From NCBI RefSeq assembly GCF_045063725.1, contig NZ_CP173695.1: a stretch of 64,000 nucleotides of DNA, one strand, 5' to 3'. The DNA comes from Sellimonas catena (lineage in GTDB: Bacteria > Bacillota > Clostridia > Lachnospirales > Lachnospiraceae). Of this stretch, positions 26,524 through 35,593 are shown piece by piece. Below the pieces are notes generated by a model, which saw only the letters and a list, made by a program, of their open reading frames with translations, was not told where the DNA came from and did not search any database. The translations under genes were made by a program, and so were the position numbers. Position 1 is the stretch's first letter; each line of letters opens with the position of its first letter.

Positions 26524-27552
26524 CTAACGCTCTCCCAGTTTCAGATTCGGCACTGCGTTGAGATCCCATCCGCTTCGGATTCCGTTTTTATAATCATAAT
26601 ATCCCGCTGCTCCGATCATAGCCGCATTATCCGTGCAGAGAATCGGAGAAGGATGGTAAAATTCGATTCCTCTTTCCTGACATGCCTGGCCCATAGCTGC
26701 GCGCAGAGCAGAATTGGATGCAACGCCGCCTGCAATCGCCAGTTTCTTCAATCCATAGTTTTCGACTCCGATCATGGCATGGTCTACCAGCACATCGGTC
26801 ACCGCTTTCTGGAAGGATGCCGCAATATCTGCCCGGTTATATTCAATCTGTTTCATTTTACACCCATTGATATAATTAAGCACTGCAGATTTTACTCCGC
26901 TGAAACTGAAGTCGTATACCGAGTCTCCGACATGCGCTCTTGGAAATTCAATAGCATTCGGATCTCCCTCTTTTGCAAGCTTGTCGATTTTCGGGCCTCC
27001 CGGATAGCCAAGATCAATGGCACGGGCTACTTTGTCAAACGCTTCCCCTGCTGCATCATCTTTCGTCTTTCCGAGAATTTTATATTTTCCATAGTCTTCC
27101 ACACATACAAGATGTGTATGCCCTCCGGACACCACCAGACACAGAAACGGTGGTTCCAATTCTTTATTCTCAATATAGTTTGCTGAGATATGCCCTTCAA
27201 TATGGTGCACTCCGATCAGAGGAAGGTTTCTGGCGTAGGCAATCGCCTTCGCTTCAGCCACTCCCACAAGCAGTGCTCCGACAAGTCCCGGTCCGTATGT
27301 CACCGCTACCGCATCGATATCATCCAAGGTGCATTTTGCCTCTAAAAGTGCCTCCTCGATTACCTGGTTGATTTTCTCTATATGTTTTCTGGAAGCAATT
27401 TCCGGCACAACTCCTCCATACAGCTTGTGCAGATCAATCTGAGAGGAAATAATATTAGAAAGCACTTCTCTCCCATTTCGCACAACTGCCGCTGCCGTTT
27501 CATCACAGGAGCTTTCTATTGCAAGTATTGTAATATCTTTTTCTTCGCTCAT
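26524..27552 (-). CDS. tsaD: tRNA N6-adenosine threonylcarbamoyltransferase
   Basis: TsaD transfers the threonylcarbamoyl group to A37 of ANN-decoding tRNAs. The 342-residue protein begins ITILAIESSCDETAAAVVRN; metal-binding histidines are in GVHHIEGHISANYIE. Further motifs are LVVSGGHTHLVCVEDYGKYK, IDLGYPGGPKIDKLA and KKLAIAGGVASNSALRAAMG, typical of the ASKHA fold. TsaB and TsaE, its partners, are encoded upstream in the same operon. GTGGAGGTAGGAAG precedes the ATG; the gap to rnz is 13 bp. Confidence 0.97.
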   Translation of the reverse strand: MSEEKDITILAIESSCDETAAAVVRNGREVLSNIISSQIDLHKLYGGVVPEIASRKHIEKINQVIEEALLEAKCTLDDIDAVAVTYGPGLVGALLVGVAEAKAIAYARNLPLIGVHHIEGHISANYIENKELEPPFLCLVVSGGHTHLVCVEDYGKYKILGKTKDDAAGEAFDKVARAIDLGYPGGPKIDKLAKEGDPNAIEFPRAHVGDSVYDFSFSGVKSAVLNYINGCKMKQIEYNRADIAASFQKAVTDVLVDHAMIGVENYGLKKLAIAGGVASNSALRAAMGQACQERGIEFYHPSPILCTDNAAMIGAAGYYDYKNGIRSGWDLNAVPNLKLGER

Positions 27553-27565
27553 CTTCCTACCTCCA

Positions 27566-28477
27566 CTACGATTCCGGGAAATCCAGATCTACGCTCATCC
27601 GGTCTTTTCCCGCCTTTGCGTAAGGAAAAATCTTCCGTACTTCGTCCATGTATTCTTCCGGTCTTGTCAACGACGGGCTGTAATGTGTCAGCCACATCTC
27701 CTTTACCTCTGCCTCCCTGGCGAGTTTCGCCGCCTCGTAAAAGGTCATATGCTTATATTCCACTGCCTTTTTCGCCTTCTCCGGCTCACCGTACATTCCC
27801 TCACAGATAAATAAATCCGAACCTTCGGCATTCTCACGGATCGATTTTGTCGGCCGTGTATCGGTACAATATGTAAGTTTGATCCCTTTCCGCGGTGCTC
27901 CAAGCACCATGTCCGGTGTGTAAATCCGGTCTCCGTCCTCGATGGTCTCCCCCTTCTGGAGAAAACGCCAGAATTTCTGAGGAATCTCCTGACTCGTGGC
28001 ACGTTCTACATCAAATCTTCCGGCCCTGTCAATCTCGATCGTATAGCCGTAACAGGTCACGTTATGATTCACCCGGAATGCACGGATCCGATATCCGTCC
28101 ATCTCAAACGTCTGCTGCGTCTCTGTGATTTCCATAAAACGCAGCTCAAAAGGCAATTCCGGTGCAATAATGCGCAGCGCATTCACTACCCGTTCCAGCC
28201 CTTTCGGCCCGATCAAGGTGAGGGGCTCCTGCCTGTCCGCATTCCCCATGGTAAGCAGAAGTCCGGGAAGCCCGCTGATGTGATCTCCATGAAAATGAGT
28301 AAAGCAGATCACATCAATCGGCTTAAAACTCCATCCTTTTTCTTTGATCGCTATCTGTGTTCCCTCTCCGCAGTCGATCAGAATACTGCTTCCATTATAG
28401 CGCATCATCAGTGACGTCAGCCAGCGATATGGGAGCGGCATCATGCCGCCGGTTCCCAACAAACAAACATCCAGCAT
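27566..28477 (-). CDS. rnz: Ribonuclease Z (tRNA 3' endonuclease)
   Basis: The 303-residue metallo-beta-lactamase protein carries the zinc motif ICFTHFHGDHISGLPGLLLT and the later histidine/aspartate ligands in FRVNHNVTCYGYTIEI, LTYCTDTRPTKSI and LTHYSPSLTRPEEY. This is the length and order of RNase Z, which removes tRNA 3' trailers. That matters here because none of the tRNAs read in this window encodes CCA. AGGAGAGAAAAA precedes ATG. It is followed by tsaD. Confidence 0.95.
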   Translation of the reverse strand: MLDVCLLGTGGMMPLPYRWLTSLMMRYNGSSILIDCGEGTQIAIKEKGWSFKPIDVICFTHFHGDHISGLPGLLLTMGNADRQEPLTLIGPKGLERVVNALRIIAPELPFELRFMEITETQQTFEMDGYRIRAFRVNHNVTCYGYTIEIDRAGRFDVERATSQEIPQKFWRFLQKGETIEDGDRIYTPDMVLGAPRKGIKLTYCTDTRPTKSIRENAEGSDLFICEGMYGEPEKAKKAVEYKHMTFYEAAKLAREAEVKEMWLTHYSPSLTRPEEYMDEVRKIFPYAKAGKDRMSVDLDFPES

Positions 28478-28580
28478 TTTTTCTCTCCTAACTGTCCTAT
28501 CATTGACTTTTCTTCCACAAAAAGAGCAAGTCTTTTATTCTCAGTAAAGAACAGCTGCATACCGGGAGGGGACTGTCTGG

Positions 28581-28820
28581 TCAGACTTCATTTTCCTTCT
28601 CCACCGGAATCACAAACTGCGAAACCATCCTGTCATAGCATTCCTCGCAAAGATCAAAACGGTGCACCTCGTTGTCCTTATCAGAAAAATATCCCCATCT
28701 TTTTTCTACAGAAAGAAGCCCTTCCCGTATTACGCCATCCTTTATCTTGATTTCTTTTCCACACCCGTTGCAGAAAATCGTTTCTGTTTCTCTTCTTTCT
28801 TTCATCGTATAGCGGCGCAT
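28581..28820 (-). CDS. Small zinc-ribbon-like hypothetical protein
   Basis: The 79-residue protein has two Cys pairs, TIFCNGCGKEIKIKDGVI and FDLCEECYDRMVSQFVIPVE, spaced like a small zinc ribbon. GGAGGGATTTGT precedes ATG 28820; a second in-frame ATG is at residue 6. It lies in the tRNA-modification operon between rimI and rnz. No function is known. The 103 bp between it and rnz hold no gene. Confidence 0.75.
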   Translation of the reverse strand: MRRYTMKERRETETIFCNGCGKEIKIKDGVIREGLLSVEKRWGYFSDKDNEVHRFDLCEECYDRMVSQFVIPVEKENEV

Positions 28821-28861
28821 ACAAATCCCTCCACTTTCGTTTCGCTTTTGTTACGCCTTTA

Positions 28862-29335
28862 TTATAGTCTGTCCCGTTCTTCCTGTACACCGGAAACGGT
28901 TTCCAGACTTCTTGTCATCAGAACCGCATCCTCTTTCGGATTATCGTAAAATCCTTTTCGGATTCCGACATCCCAGAACCCCTTCTTTTGATAGAGGGCG
29001 CGTGCTGCCATATTACTTTTCCGGACTTCAAGATGCCATACGGCAGTTCCTTTCAATGCACCTTCTGAAATTACGGTATCAAGAAGAAAGCCTCCTGTTC
29101 CTCTTTCCCTGAATCCGGCGTCAACGGCAATCCGAACAACTTCACTTTCATCAAGTACTGTATAAATCACAATGTACCCGACAATTGTTTTCCTATCCTC
29201 TGCCACGTAGATTTCCGCCGTTTTCTGGCACATCGTCTCCCTGACTGCATCTTCACTCCACGCATCAGAAAAAACAGCCCGTTCTATCTCTGCAATCCGG
29301 GCTGCATCTTCTTCATTGGCCTTACGGGCAATCAT
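28862..29335 (-). CDS. rimI: Ribosomal protein uS18 alanine N-acetyltransferase (RimI)
   Basis: The 157-residue GNAT protein begins MIARKANEEDAARIAEIERA. It has the acetyl-CoA loop VVRIAVDAGFRERGTGGFLL and WHLEVRKSNMAARALYQKKG, the RimI signature. In this gene order (tsaB-rimI-tsaD) RimI is the usual assignment. The start at 29335 has AAAAGGAACAACAAC and overlaps the tsaB end by 14 bp; the open frame back to 29506 is a shadow of tsaB. Confidence 0.92.
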   Translation of the reverse strand: MIARKANEEDAARIAEIERAVFSDAWSEDAVRETMCQKTAEIYVAEDRKTIVGYIVIYTVLDESEVVRIAVDAGFRERGTGGFLLDTVISEGALKGTAVWHLEVRKSNMAARALYQKKGFWDVGIRKGFYDNPKEDAVLMTRSLETVSGVQEERDRL

Positions 29336-30041
29336 GTTGTTGTTCCTTTTCTCGTTCCAGTCTCTCCCTCTCCGCCTGGGACATCCTGAGATAGTCCGGT
29401 TTGTGATCCCGCGCATGCTCTGTCTTTCCCTTTTTCGCATAAACCAGTCCAAGCGCGCCGACTGCCGCCGCACTCTGCCTGCACATATGAGGCGGTGCAA
29501 AAACATACGGCACTTTTACTGTCTCCTCAATTTTCTCCCGGTATACAGGCACTCCGTCCCCGAGAAATACAACGCGTTCTCCAAGCTCATTGAGCATTCC
29601 GGCAAGGACGGTAATGTCCTCCGTCAACTGCTCTTTTACTGTTTCAAACTTCTCTTCAAACCGGTAGATTCCTGTGTACACCTGATTTCTTCTTGCATCC
29701 ATGATCGGACAGATCAGCCCGCTGCATCCGAACATTCGGTATGCCATGGCATCGACCGTCGGCACATGGATGAGCGGCTTATCAAGTGCAAGTCCCAGTC
29801 CTTTCGCAGTCGCAGAACCGATCCGAAGTCCGGTAAAAGACCCCGGCCCTCCTGCCACAGCAATCGCATCCACCGACCCGAGAGAAAGTCCGGTCATCCG
29901 GACCGCCTCATCAAGCATCGGCAGCAATGTCTGGGAGTGTGTCTTTTTATAATTCATCGTATATTCAAACAGGATCTGTTCGTCTTCCACAACAGCCACA
30001 CTTGCTGTCAGGCCCGAACTGTCCAGTGCCAGTATCCGCAT
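29322..30041 (-). CDS. tsaB: tRNA threonylcarbamoyladenosine biosynthesis protein TsaB
   Basis: TsaB is the inactive ASKHA paralogue that binds TsaD and TsaE. The 239-residue protein has the start MRILALDSSGLTASVAVVED and the core VDAIAVAGGPGSFTGLRIGS followed by GLALDKPLIHVPTVDAMAYR. AGGGGCGTTATT precedes ATG, 13 bp after the trpS stop. Its partners tsaE and tsaD are in the same transcription unit. Confidence 0.95.
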   Translation of the reverse strand: MRILALDSSGLTASVAVVEDEQILFEYTMNYKKTHSQTLLPMLDEAVRMTGLSLGSVDAIAVAGGPGSFTGLRIGSATAKGLGLALDKPLIHVPTVDAMAYRMFGCSGLICPIMDARRNQVYTGIYRFEEKFETVKEQLTEDITVLAGMLNELGERVVFLGDGVPVYREKIEETVKVPYVFAPPHMCRQSAAAVGALGLVYAKKGKTEHARDHKPDYLRMSQAERERLEREKEQQHDCP

Positions 30042-30054
30042 AATAACGCCCCTT

Positions 30055-31140
30055 CTATTTCTGGAATCGCTCTGCCTGCTCTCTGATCAGCTCGGCATCA
30101 TCGAAATAATTGATCTTCATGGCAGCCTTCACTTCAGAGAGTGTCTTTGCCGCTACTTCTTCCGCTTTCTCGCTTCCCTTTTTCAGAATCTCGTAGATTG
30201 CCGGAATATCTTTTTCGTATTCTTTTCTCCGTTTTCTAATCGGCTCCAGTTCCTCCTGGATCACTTCATTGAGGAAGCGTTTTACCTTCACATCGCCAAG
30301 GCCACCGCGTGTATAGTGGGCTTTGAGTTCATCCAGATTTGCATATTCCGGAAGGAATTCTTCAAAATGACGGTCTTTACAGAATGCATCCAGATAGATA
30401 AATACCGGATTTCCTTCCACTTTTCCAGGGTCAGAAACCTTCAGGTGGTTCGGATCGGTAAACATATTCATAATCTTCTTTTTCACATCGTCCGCACTGT
30501 CGGAAAGGTAAATACAGTTATGCAAAGACTTGCTCATCTTTGCCTTTCCGTCTGTACCCGGAAGTCTCAGACATGCCTGATTGGATGGGAGCAGAACTTC
30601 CGGCTCTACCAGCGTCTCTCCGTAAACGGAATTAAACTTCCGCACGATCTCCTTTGTCTGCTCCAGCATTGGCAGCTGGTCTTCACCGACCGGAACGGTC
30701 GTTGCCTTAAATGCGGTGATATCCGCTGCCTGGCTGATCGGATAGGTGAAAAATCCGACCGGAATGCTCGCCTCAAAGTTTCTCATCTGAATTTCGGATT
30801 TTACCGTTGGATTTCTCTGGAGCCTTGATACGGTTACCAGATTCATATAATAAAAGGAAAGCTCACAAAGCTCCGGAATCTGTGACTGAATCAGAAGCGT
30901 TGCTTTTTCCGGATCCAGTCCGCAGGAAAGGTAATCAAGCGCAACCTCAATAATATTCTGGCGCACCTTCTCCGGATTGTCTGCATTGTCTGTCAGAGCC
31001 TGAGCATCCGCAATCATGATAAACACTTCATCATATTTTCCCGAATTCTGAAGCTCTACTCTCCCTTTCAGAGAACCGACGTAATGTCCGACATGAAGCT
31101 TTCCAGTCGGTCTGTCCCCTGTTAATATAATCTTTGACAT
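30055..31140 (-). CDS. trpS: Tryptophanyl-tRNA synthetase
   Basis: Class I synthetase of 361 residues with the HIGH-type motif LTGDRPTGKLHVGHYVGSLK and the KMSKS loop GTDGKAKMSKSLHNC. The PVGEDQLPMLEQTKEIVRKF and RLQRNPTVKSEIQ segments are typical of the longer TrpRS II branch. It charges tRNA-Trp. GGAGGGATAATA precedes ATG, and the tsaE stop is 2 bp upstream, so translation is probably coupled. No T-box-like leader is seen; the gene is internal to the operon. Confidence 0.95.
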   Translation of the reverse strand: MSKIILTGDRPTGKLHVGHYVGSLKGRVELQNSGKYDEVFIMIADAQALTDNADNPEKVRQNIIEVALDYLSCGLDPEKATLLIQSQIPELCELSFYYMNLVTVSRLQRNPTVKSEIQMRNFEASIPVGFFTYPISQAADITAFKATTVPVGEDQLPMLEQTKEIVRKFNSVYGETLVEPEVLLPSNQACLRLPGTDGKAKMSKSLHNCIYLSDSADDVKKKIMNMFTDPNHLKVSDPGKVEGNPVFIYLDAFCKDRHFEEFLPEYANLDELKAHYTRGGLGDVKVKRFLNEVIQEELEPIRKRRKEYEKDIPAIYEILKKGSEKAEEVAAKTLSEVKAAMKINYFDDAELIREQAERFQK

Positions 31141-31142
31141 TA

Positions 31143-31574
31143 TTATCCCTCCAGTTTATTGATAGAAATTTTTCTGTAATCAAATCCTTTTTCCAGATCT
31201 TTTTCAATCACGATCCGGATTCTTGTTTCCGGTAGAATCTCCTCAATCAGATTCGCCCACTCAATCAGACATACGCCTTCACCGTGAATGTAATCTTCAT
31301 ATCCGATTTCATCCATCTCTTCCACGTCTCCAATCCGGTACACGTCAAAATGATAGAACGGAAGACGCCCGTCTTCGTATTCCTGCACGATCGTAAAGGT
31401 CGGACTTACAACATCCTCACGTACTCCAAGTCCGTACGCAAGCCCTTTTGTAAAAATCGTCTTGCCGACGCCAAGATCCCCTTCCAGAGTAAAGACATCT
31501 CCGCTTTGGGCCGATTCGCCGATTTCTTTTCCGAGCTCAAACGTCTCCTGCTCTGAATATGTCTCTCTTACCAT
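31143..31574 (-). CDS. tsaE: tRNA t6A biosynthesis ATPase TsaE
   Basis: The 143-residue P-loop protein has Walker A LEGDLGVGKTIFTKGLAYGL, the switch SPTFTIVQEYEDGRLPFYHF and DVYRIGDVEEMDEIGYEDYI, and ends with VCLIEWANLIEEILPE. These are the complete family motifs. It energises the TsaB-TsaD complex. AGGAGACACT precedes ATG; 12 bp separate it from the membrane protein gene upstream. Confidence 0.96.
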   Translation of the reverse strand: MVRETYSEQETFELGKEIGESAQSGDVFTLEGDLGVGKTIFTKGLAYGLGVREDVVSPTFTIVQEYEDGRLPFYHFDVYRIGDVEEMDEIGYEDYIHGEGVCLIEWANLIEEILPETRIRIVIEKDLEKGFDYRKISINKLEG

Positions 31575-31586
31575 AGTGTCTCCTCC

Positions 31587-32135
31587 CTATTTTTTCTTTT
31601 TCTTCTTTCTTGAAAACAGAAACGGAAGGATCTTACCGGAATTATCCTCAATCAGCTCCTCCGGGAACAATGTCCGCAATGTCTTCTTCAGAGGATCCAT
31701 CTGCGGTCCGATATCACTGTTCGGGAAAATAAATGCCGCATACGGTGTCTGATAAATCGCCACCAGATTCGGTGTCATCATAACGCGGTACATATCTTTC
31801 CACGGAGTGATTTTATTTTTTCCGGCACGCTCTACTCTGAGCCCGTCTTTTTCCAGCGTATAGCGGATCGGCGTGCTGTAGATTTTACTTTTCTTTAACT
31901 GACTGGCTGCACTGAACTTTAAGATCGATGGTACAACAAACAAAAGAGTTGCAAAAACAAACACAAGCCCCAGCCCCCAGGAAACCCTGCCCATCGCAAA
32001 ACTTATAATCGCCCCGATCCAGCAGGCAACTCCCACTACGAGGTATAAAATTCCCTTGATCCCGTGATATGTATGAAACATAAGAAATTCAAAAAGTGCT
32101 TCCTGTGTCATTTTCACTTCAAAACTTGGTTTCAT
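31587..32135 (-). CDS. YcxB-like two-helix membrane protein
   Basis: The 182-residue protein has two adjacent membrane helices (residues 25-85: GILYLVVGVACWIGAIISFA and LGLVFVFATLLFVVPSILKF). A C-terminal beta-rich cytoplasmic part follows (TPIRYTLEKDGLRVERAGKN, then ITPWKDMYRVMMT), the pattern of the YcxB family, whose function is unknown. The tail ends in a run of lysines. The start at 32135 has GGAGGAATACAG; a longer frame to 32177 lacks a site. It opens the tsaE-trpS-tsaB operon. Confidence 0.8.
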   Translation of the reverse strand: MKPSFEVKMTQEALFEFLMFHTYHGIKGILYLVVGVACWIGAIISFAMGRVSWGLGLVFVFATLLFVVPSILKFSAASQLKKSKIYSTPIRYTLEKDGLRVERAGKNKITPWKDMYRVMMTPNLVAIYQTPYAAFIFPNSDIGPQMDPLKKTLRTLFPEELIEDNSGKILPFLFSRKKKKKK

Positions 32136-32235
32136 CTGTATTCCTCCATATTTCCGAATATTGAAATTATAACGCATCCTGTCCGCGGTTACAACAGCAA
32201 GTTTGCGAAGAATCTCCTGATTTTTCCAGGATCAG

Positions 32236-32259
32236 AAAAACCTCTGCGCACAGCAGAGG
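32236..32259 (-). terminator. Terminator of ribU
   Basis: CCTCTGC (32241-32247) pairs with GCAGAGG (32253-32259). On the minus strand the stem is followed by TTTTTCTG (from 32240). It lies 28 bp after the ribU stop. Confidence 0.85.
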
Positions 32260-32286
32260 TTTCGGTTTAGTAATTTTCTGTCATTT

Positions 32287-32919
32287 TTACTCATTTACTC
32301 TATGGAGGACCGGACTGACTTTCTTATAGATCAAAAGCAGAATTGCCGATACCAGAATACCCTTGATCAGATTAAACGGTGCCACTGCAAGGATCACAAA
32401 AGTTGCAACTCCGTCAATTGCCGGATTCAATGCATGCCCCATCTGAACAATCGTATCAAGCGGCATTCCAAATGCTGCAGCATAGGTCGGAAGCAGGATG
32501 TAGGCATTGAGCACGCATCCGATCAGCGTCATGAATACTGTTCCTGCTGCAAGTCCGATCATCGCTCCCTTTTTTGTGTGCATCTTCTGATAAATCAGAC
32601 CCGCCGGCACACAGAGACTGCATCCGATCAGGAAGTTTGCGATCTCTCCCACACCGCCTGTTTCAGTCCCATTAATCACGAAATTCAGAAGAATCTTGAT
32701 ACATTCTGTCATAACTCCCGCCACAGGACCCATCGCAAATGTTCCAAGAAGGACCGGGATTTCACTGATATCCAGTTTGTAAAAGCTCGGTACAAAAGGA
32801 AGCGGAAATTCAAAAAGCATCAGGACGGTAGCTACCGCTGCAAGCATGCCGACCTGGGCCATCGATCTGACTTTCGTACTGCTTCTTCTTATTTGTGTGT
32901 TTTTCTGCGTGTTTTCCAT
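32287..32919 (-). CDS. ribU: Riboflavin ECF transporter substrate-binding protein
   Basis: The 210-residue S component has five to six membrane helices, for example VGMLAAVATVLMLFEFPLPF, ILLGTFAMGPVAGVM-like and VFMTLIGCVLNAYILLPTYA. The KLDISEIPVLLGTFAMGPVA segment is characteristic of RibU. It binds riboflavin outside the cell and works with a shared EcfAAT module encoded elsewhere. The FMN riboswitch 90 bp upstream confirms the substrate. AGGAGAGAAGAAAC precedes ATG. Confidence 0.94.
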   Translation of the reverse strand: MENTQKNTQIRRSSTKVRSMAQVGMLAAVATVLMLFEFPLPFVPSFYKLDISEIPVLLGTFAMGPVAGVMTECIKILLNFVINGTETGGVGEIANFLIGCSLCVPAGLIYQKMHTKKGAMIGLAAGTVFMTLIGCVLNAYILLPTYAAAFGMPLDTIVQMGHALNPAIDGVATFVILAVAPFNLIKGILVSAILLLIYKKVSPVLHRVNE

Positions 32920-33010
32920 GTTTCTTCTCTCCTTTTTTTGAATGATAGACTCAATTCAGAAAAGAAACTCTTCCTGCCATAAAGTTTCCCTTATGGAAAT
33001 GGGAATGTAC

Positions 33011-33041
33011 AAAAAAATCCCCGGAACCATATGTTCCGGGG
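33011..33041 (-). terminator. Riboswitch expression-platform terminator
   Basis: CCCCGGAAC (33019-33027) and GTTCCGGGG (33033-33041) form a perfect 9-bp stem. On the minus strand it is followed by ATTTTTTTG. It lies between the FMN aptamer and ribU, so FMN binding should favour termination. Confidence 0.92.
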
Positions 33042-33086
33042 TTTGATGCTCTGCTTCAGATACAGATATCTGACGATTCGTACATT

Positions 33087-33196
33087 TCTTCTCTCATCCA
33101 GACTGTACTGTCGGTTCCGGAATTGCACCGGATCAGCTGCCAATGGCAGGTCGCGGACTTTCACCGCCGGTTGGGACTTTCACCCGACCCCGAAGA
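33087..33196 (-). promoter_or_regulatory. FMN riboswitch (RFN element)
   Basis: On the minus strand the conserved blocks follow in order: TTCGGGGTCGGGTG, CCAACCGGCGGT, AGTCCGCGACC, GATCCGGTGCAATTCCGGAA, CCGACAGT and AGTCTGGATGAGAGAAGA. This is a complete RFN aptamer. It controls ribU by transcription termination. Confidence 0.96.
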
Positions 33197-33284
33197 ATTT
33201 TTTCCTGTTAACATTTAGTATAGAACAGTCTTTTGGAAAATTCAATACCTTTTTGTCTTTTACATTCAGGGTAAGCAGCATTCT

Positions 33285-35444
33285 TTACCGGATTCCTTTC
33301 ATAGTAAGCTGAATCCGTTTTTTCTTGAGGTCCACACTCAGTACTTTAACATCCACGATATCACCCACACTGACCGCTTCCAACGGATGTTTGATAAACT
33401 TTTTGTCGGTGATTTCGGAAATATGTACCAGACCATCCTGATGAACGCCGATATCCACAAACACCCCGAAGTCAATGACATTGCGAACCGTTCCTTTCAG
33501 AACCATCCCTTCTTTTAAGTCTTTCATTTCCAGAACGTCGGTCCTGAGAATCGGTTTCGGCATCTCTTCTCTTGGATCTCTGGCCGGCTTTTCCAGCTCT
33601 TTTACAATATCATGCAGAGTGATCTCACCGATTCCAAGCTCTTCTGCCAGTTTCCGGTAGTCGCGGATGGTGGCCGGAAGGGCTGCAAGATTTCCTGCTT
33701 TTAAATCCTCTGTTGTGAATCCCTGCTTTTTCAGAAGTTTTTCTGCCGCTTCGTAGGATTCCGGATGGACGCTTGTCCTGTCAAACGGATTATCCCCGCC
33801 TTCGATCCGCATAAATCCCGCACACTGCTCATATGCCTTCGGTCCAAGTTTCGGCACCTTTAAAAGCTGCTTTCTGTTTGTAAATCTTCCGTTTTCTTCT
33901 CTGTAAGCCACAATATTTTTTGCGATTGTGTTTGAGATACCGGAAATATAGGATAAAAGCGGAGCAGATGCCGTATTCAAATCTACACCGACCTTGTTGA
34001 CACAGTCTTCCACCACGCCATTCAGCGCTTCCGTCAGCTTTTTCTGGTTCATATCATGCTGGTACTGGCCGACCCCGATGGATTTTGGATCAATCTTTAC
34101 AAGTTCTGCAAGCGGATCCTGAAGCCTTCTTGCAATTGACGCGGCACTTCTCTGTCCCACATCAAAATTCGGAAATTCTTCCGATGCCAGCTTGCTTGCG
34201 GAGTACACTGATGCTCCCGCCTCATTTACAATCACATACTGTACGTGCTCTTCCGGGATTTCTTTTAACAGTTCCATAATAAACTGTTCCGATTCTCTGG
34301 ATGCTGTTCCGTTTCCAAGAGAAATCAGGCTGATATGATACTTCGGAATAATCTTTTTGAGCAGGTCCTTGGATGCCTTGATTTTGGCAGGGGTAGTCGG
34401 CGCTGTCGGATAAATCACTGTCGTTCCGATCACTTTTCCGGTCGGATCCACAACCGCAAGTTTACATCCGGTCCGGAATGCCGGGTCCCAGCCAAGCACA
34501 ACCCGTCCTGTAATCGGAGGCTGCATAAGAAGCTGTGTCAGATTTTTCCCGAACACAGCAATGGCCCCGTCCTCCGCCTTTTCCGTAAGTTCATTGCGGA
34601 TTTCCCTCTCAATGGCCGGCGCAATCAGACGACTGTAGCTGTCCTTGACCGCCTCTTTTAATACAGGTTCTGTATATGGATTATCCCCATGAATAATCTG
34701 TTTTTCCAGATAGCGGAGGATTTCTTCTTCCGGCGCTTCCATTCTGACCGTCAGAATTTTTTCTTTTTCTCCCCGGTTCAGAGCCAGAATTCTATGACCG
34801 GCAATCCTGGATGCTGCTTCCTCAAACTCATAGTACATCTCATAGACCGATTCCTGCTTTTCATCCTTTGCCTCTGAAACAATCTTTCCTTTCTGGAACG
34901 TCATCTTCCGGATTCTCGTCCGGTATTTTGCCTCATCGGAGATCATCTCAGCCAGAATGTCCTGTGCGCCGGCAAGTGCCTCTTCAGGGGAGGCAACATT
35001 CTTTTCCTCCGATACATAGGCTTTGGCCGCCTCAATCGCCGGCTCTTTCAACTTCTGTAAAAGGAGAAGCGCCGCAAGCGGCTCCAGTCCTTTTTCTTTT
35101 GCGATTGTCGCCCTCGTTCTTCTTTTCGGACGGTACGGGCGGTACAGATCGTCCACCGCCACCTGGGTCTGCGCCTCCTGAATCTGAGCTTTCAGTTCTT
35201 CGGTAAGCTTTCCCTGCTCCTCGATGCTTGAGAGCACCTGCGCTTTCTTCTCCTCCAGATTCCGAAGATAAGTAAGTCTCTCATGGAGTTTTCTGAGCTG
35301 CTCGTCATCCAGTGTTCCAGTTGCTTCTTTTCTGTATCTTGCAATAAACGGGATCGTGTTTCCTTCATCAATCAGTCCGACTGCCGCTTCGACCTGCCAT
35401 TTTTTTACATTCAGTTCTTCCGTAATCTTCTGAATAATATCCAT
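33285..35444 (-). CDS. tex: Tex-type RNA-binding transcription accessory protein
   Basis: The 719-residue protein shows the Tex layout. It has an N-terminal helical HtH part (MDIIQKITEELNVKKWQVEA), a YqgF-like RNase H domain near residue 315 (VVLGWDPAFRTGCKLAVVDP), a helix-hairpin-helix part (AYREENGRFTNRKQLLKVPK) and a C-terminal S1 domain (LKEGMVLKGTVRNVIDFGVF and VHISEITDKKFIKHP). Tex associates with RNA polymerase and RNA; its exact job is unsettled. Start 35444 has GGAAAGGAATC; an upstream TTG at 35462 is less likely. It is transcribed separately from ribU. Confidence 0.94.
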   Translation of the reverse strand: MDIIQKITEELNVKKWQVEAAVGLIDEGNTIPFIARYRKEATGTLDDEQLRKLHERLTYLRNLEEKKAQVLSSIEEQGKLTEELKAQIQEAQTQVAVDDLYRPYRPKRRTRATIAKEKGLEPLAALLLLQKLKEPAIEAAKAYVSEEKNVASPEEALAGAQDILAEMISDEAKYRTRIRKMTFQKGKIVSEAKDEKQESVYEMYYEFEEAASRIAGHRILALNRGEKEKILTVRMEAPEEEILRYLEKQIIHGDNPYTEPVLKEAVKDSYSRLIAPAIEREIRNELTEKAEDGAIAVFGKNLTQLLMQPPITGRVVLGWDPAFRTGCKLAVVDPTGKVIGTTVIYPTAPTTPAKIKASKDLLKKIIPKYHISLISLGNGTASRESEQFIMELLKEIPEEHVQYVIVNEAGASVYSASKLASEEFPNFDVGQRSAASIARRLQDPLAELVKIDPKSIGVGQYQHDMNQKKLTEALNGVVEDCVNKVGVDLNTASAPLLSYISGISNTIAKNIVAYREENGRFTNRKQLLKVPKLGPKAYEQCAGFMRIEGGDNPFDRTSVHPESYEAAEKLLKKQGFTTEDLKAGNLAALPATIRDYRKLAEELGIGEITLHDIVKELEKPARDPREEMPKPILRTDVLEMKDLKEGMVLKGTVRNVIDFGVFVDIGVHQDGLVHISEITDKKFIKHPLEAVSVGDIVDVKVLSVDLKKKRIQLTMKGIR

Positions 35445-35515
35445 TTTTTGATTCCTTTCCAAAAAAGTACTTCCCTGTCATTATAGCGGAAGGTCTTTTT
35501 CTGCGCAACTTCATA

Positions 35516-35537
35516 AAAACAGAGTTTGCTCTGTTTT
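35516..35537. other. Symmetric hairpin between divergent tex and TetR genes
   Basis: AAAACAGAG (35516-35524) and CTCTGTTTT (35529-35537) make a 9-bp stem with a 4-nt loop and T5 on both strands. It lies just upstream of the TetR promoter and inside the tex leader, so it may act as an early terminator for tex or insulate the two promoters. Confidence 0.6.
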
Positions 35538-35539
35538 TC

Positions 35540-35568
35540 TTGAAATCTGACTCTTCCTATGTTATATT
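35540..35568 (+). promoter_or_regulatory. Promoter of the TetR gene
   Basis: TTGAAA (35540-35545) and TATATT (35563-35568) with 17-bp spacing, followed by AAGGAGGG 9 nt before ATG 35594. Confidence 0.75.
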
Positions 35569-35593
35569 TTGGATGATAAGGAGGGCACTGATT

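Noticed and set aside
26440..27186. 248-codon + strand ORF antisense to tsaD/ispD
   Set aside because: The opposite strand encodes conserved TsaD and IspD; the + frame has no ribosome site and resembles no family.
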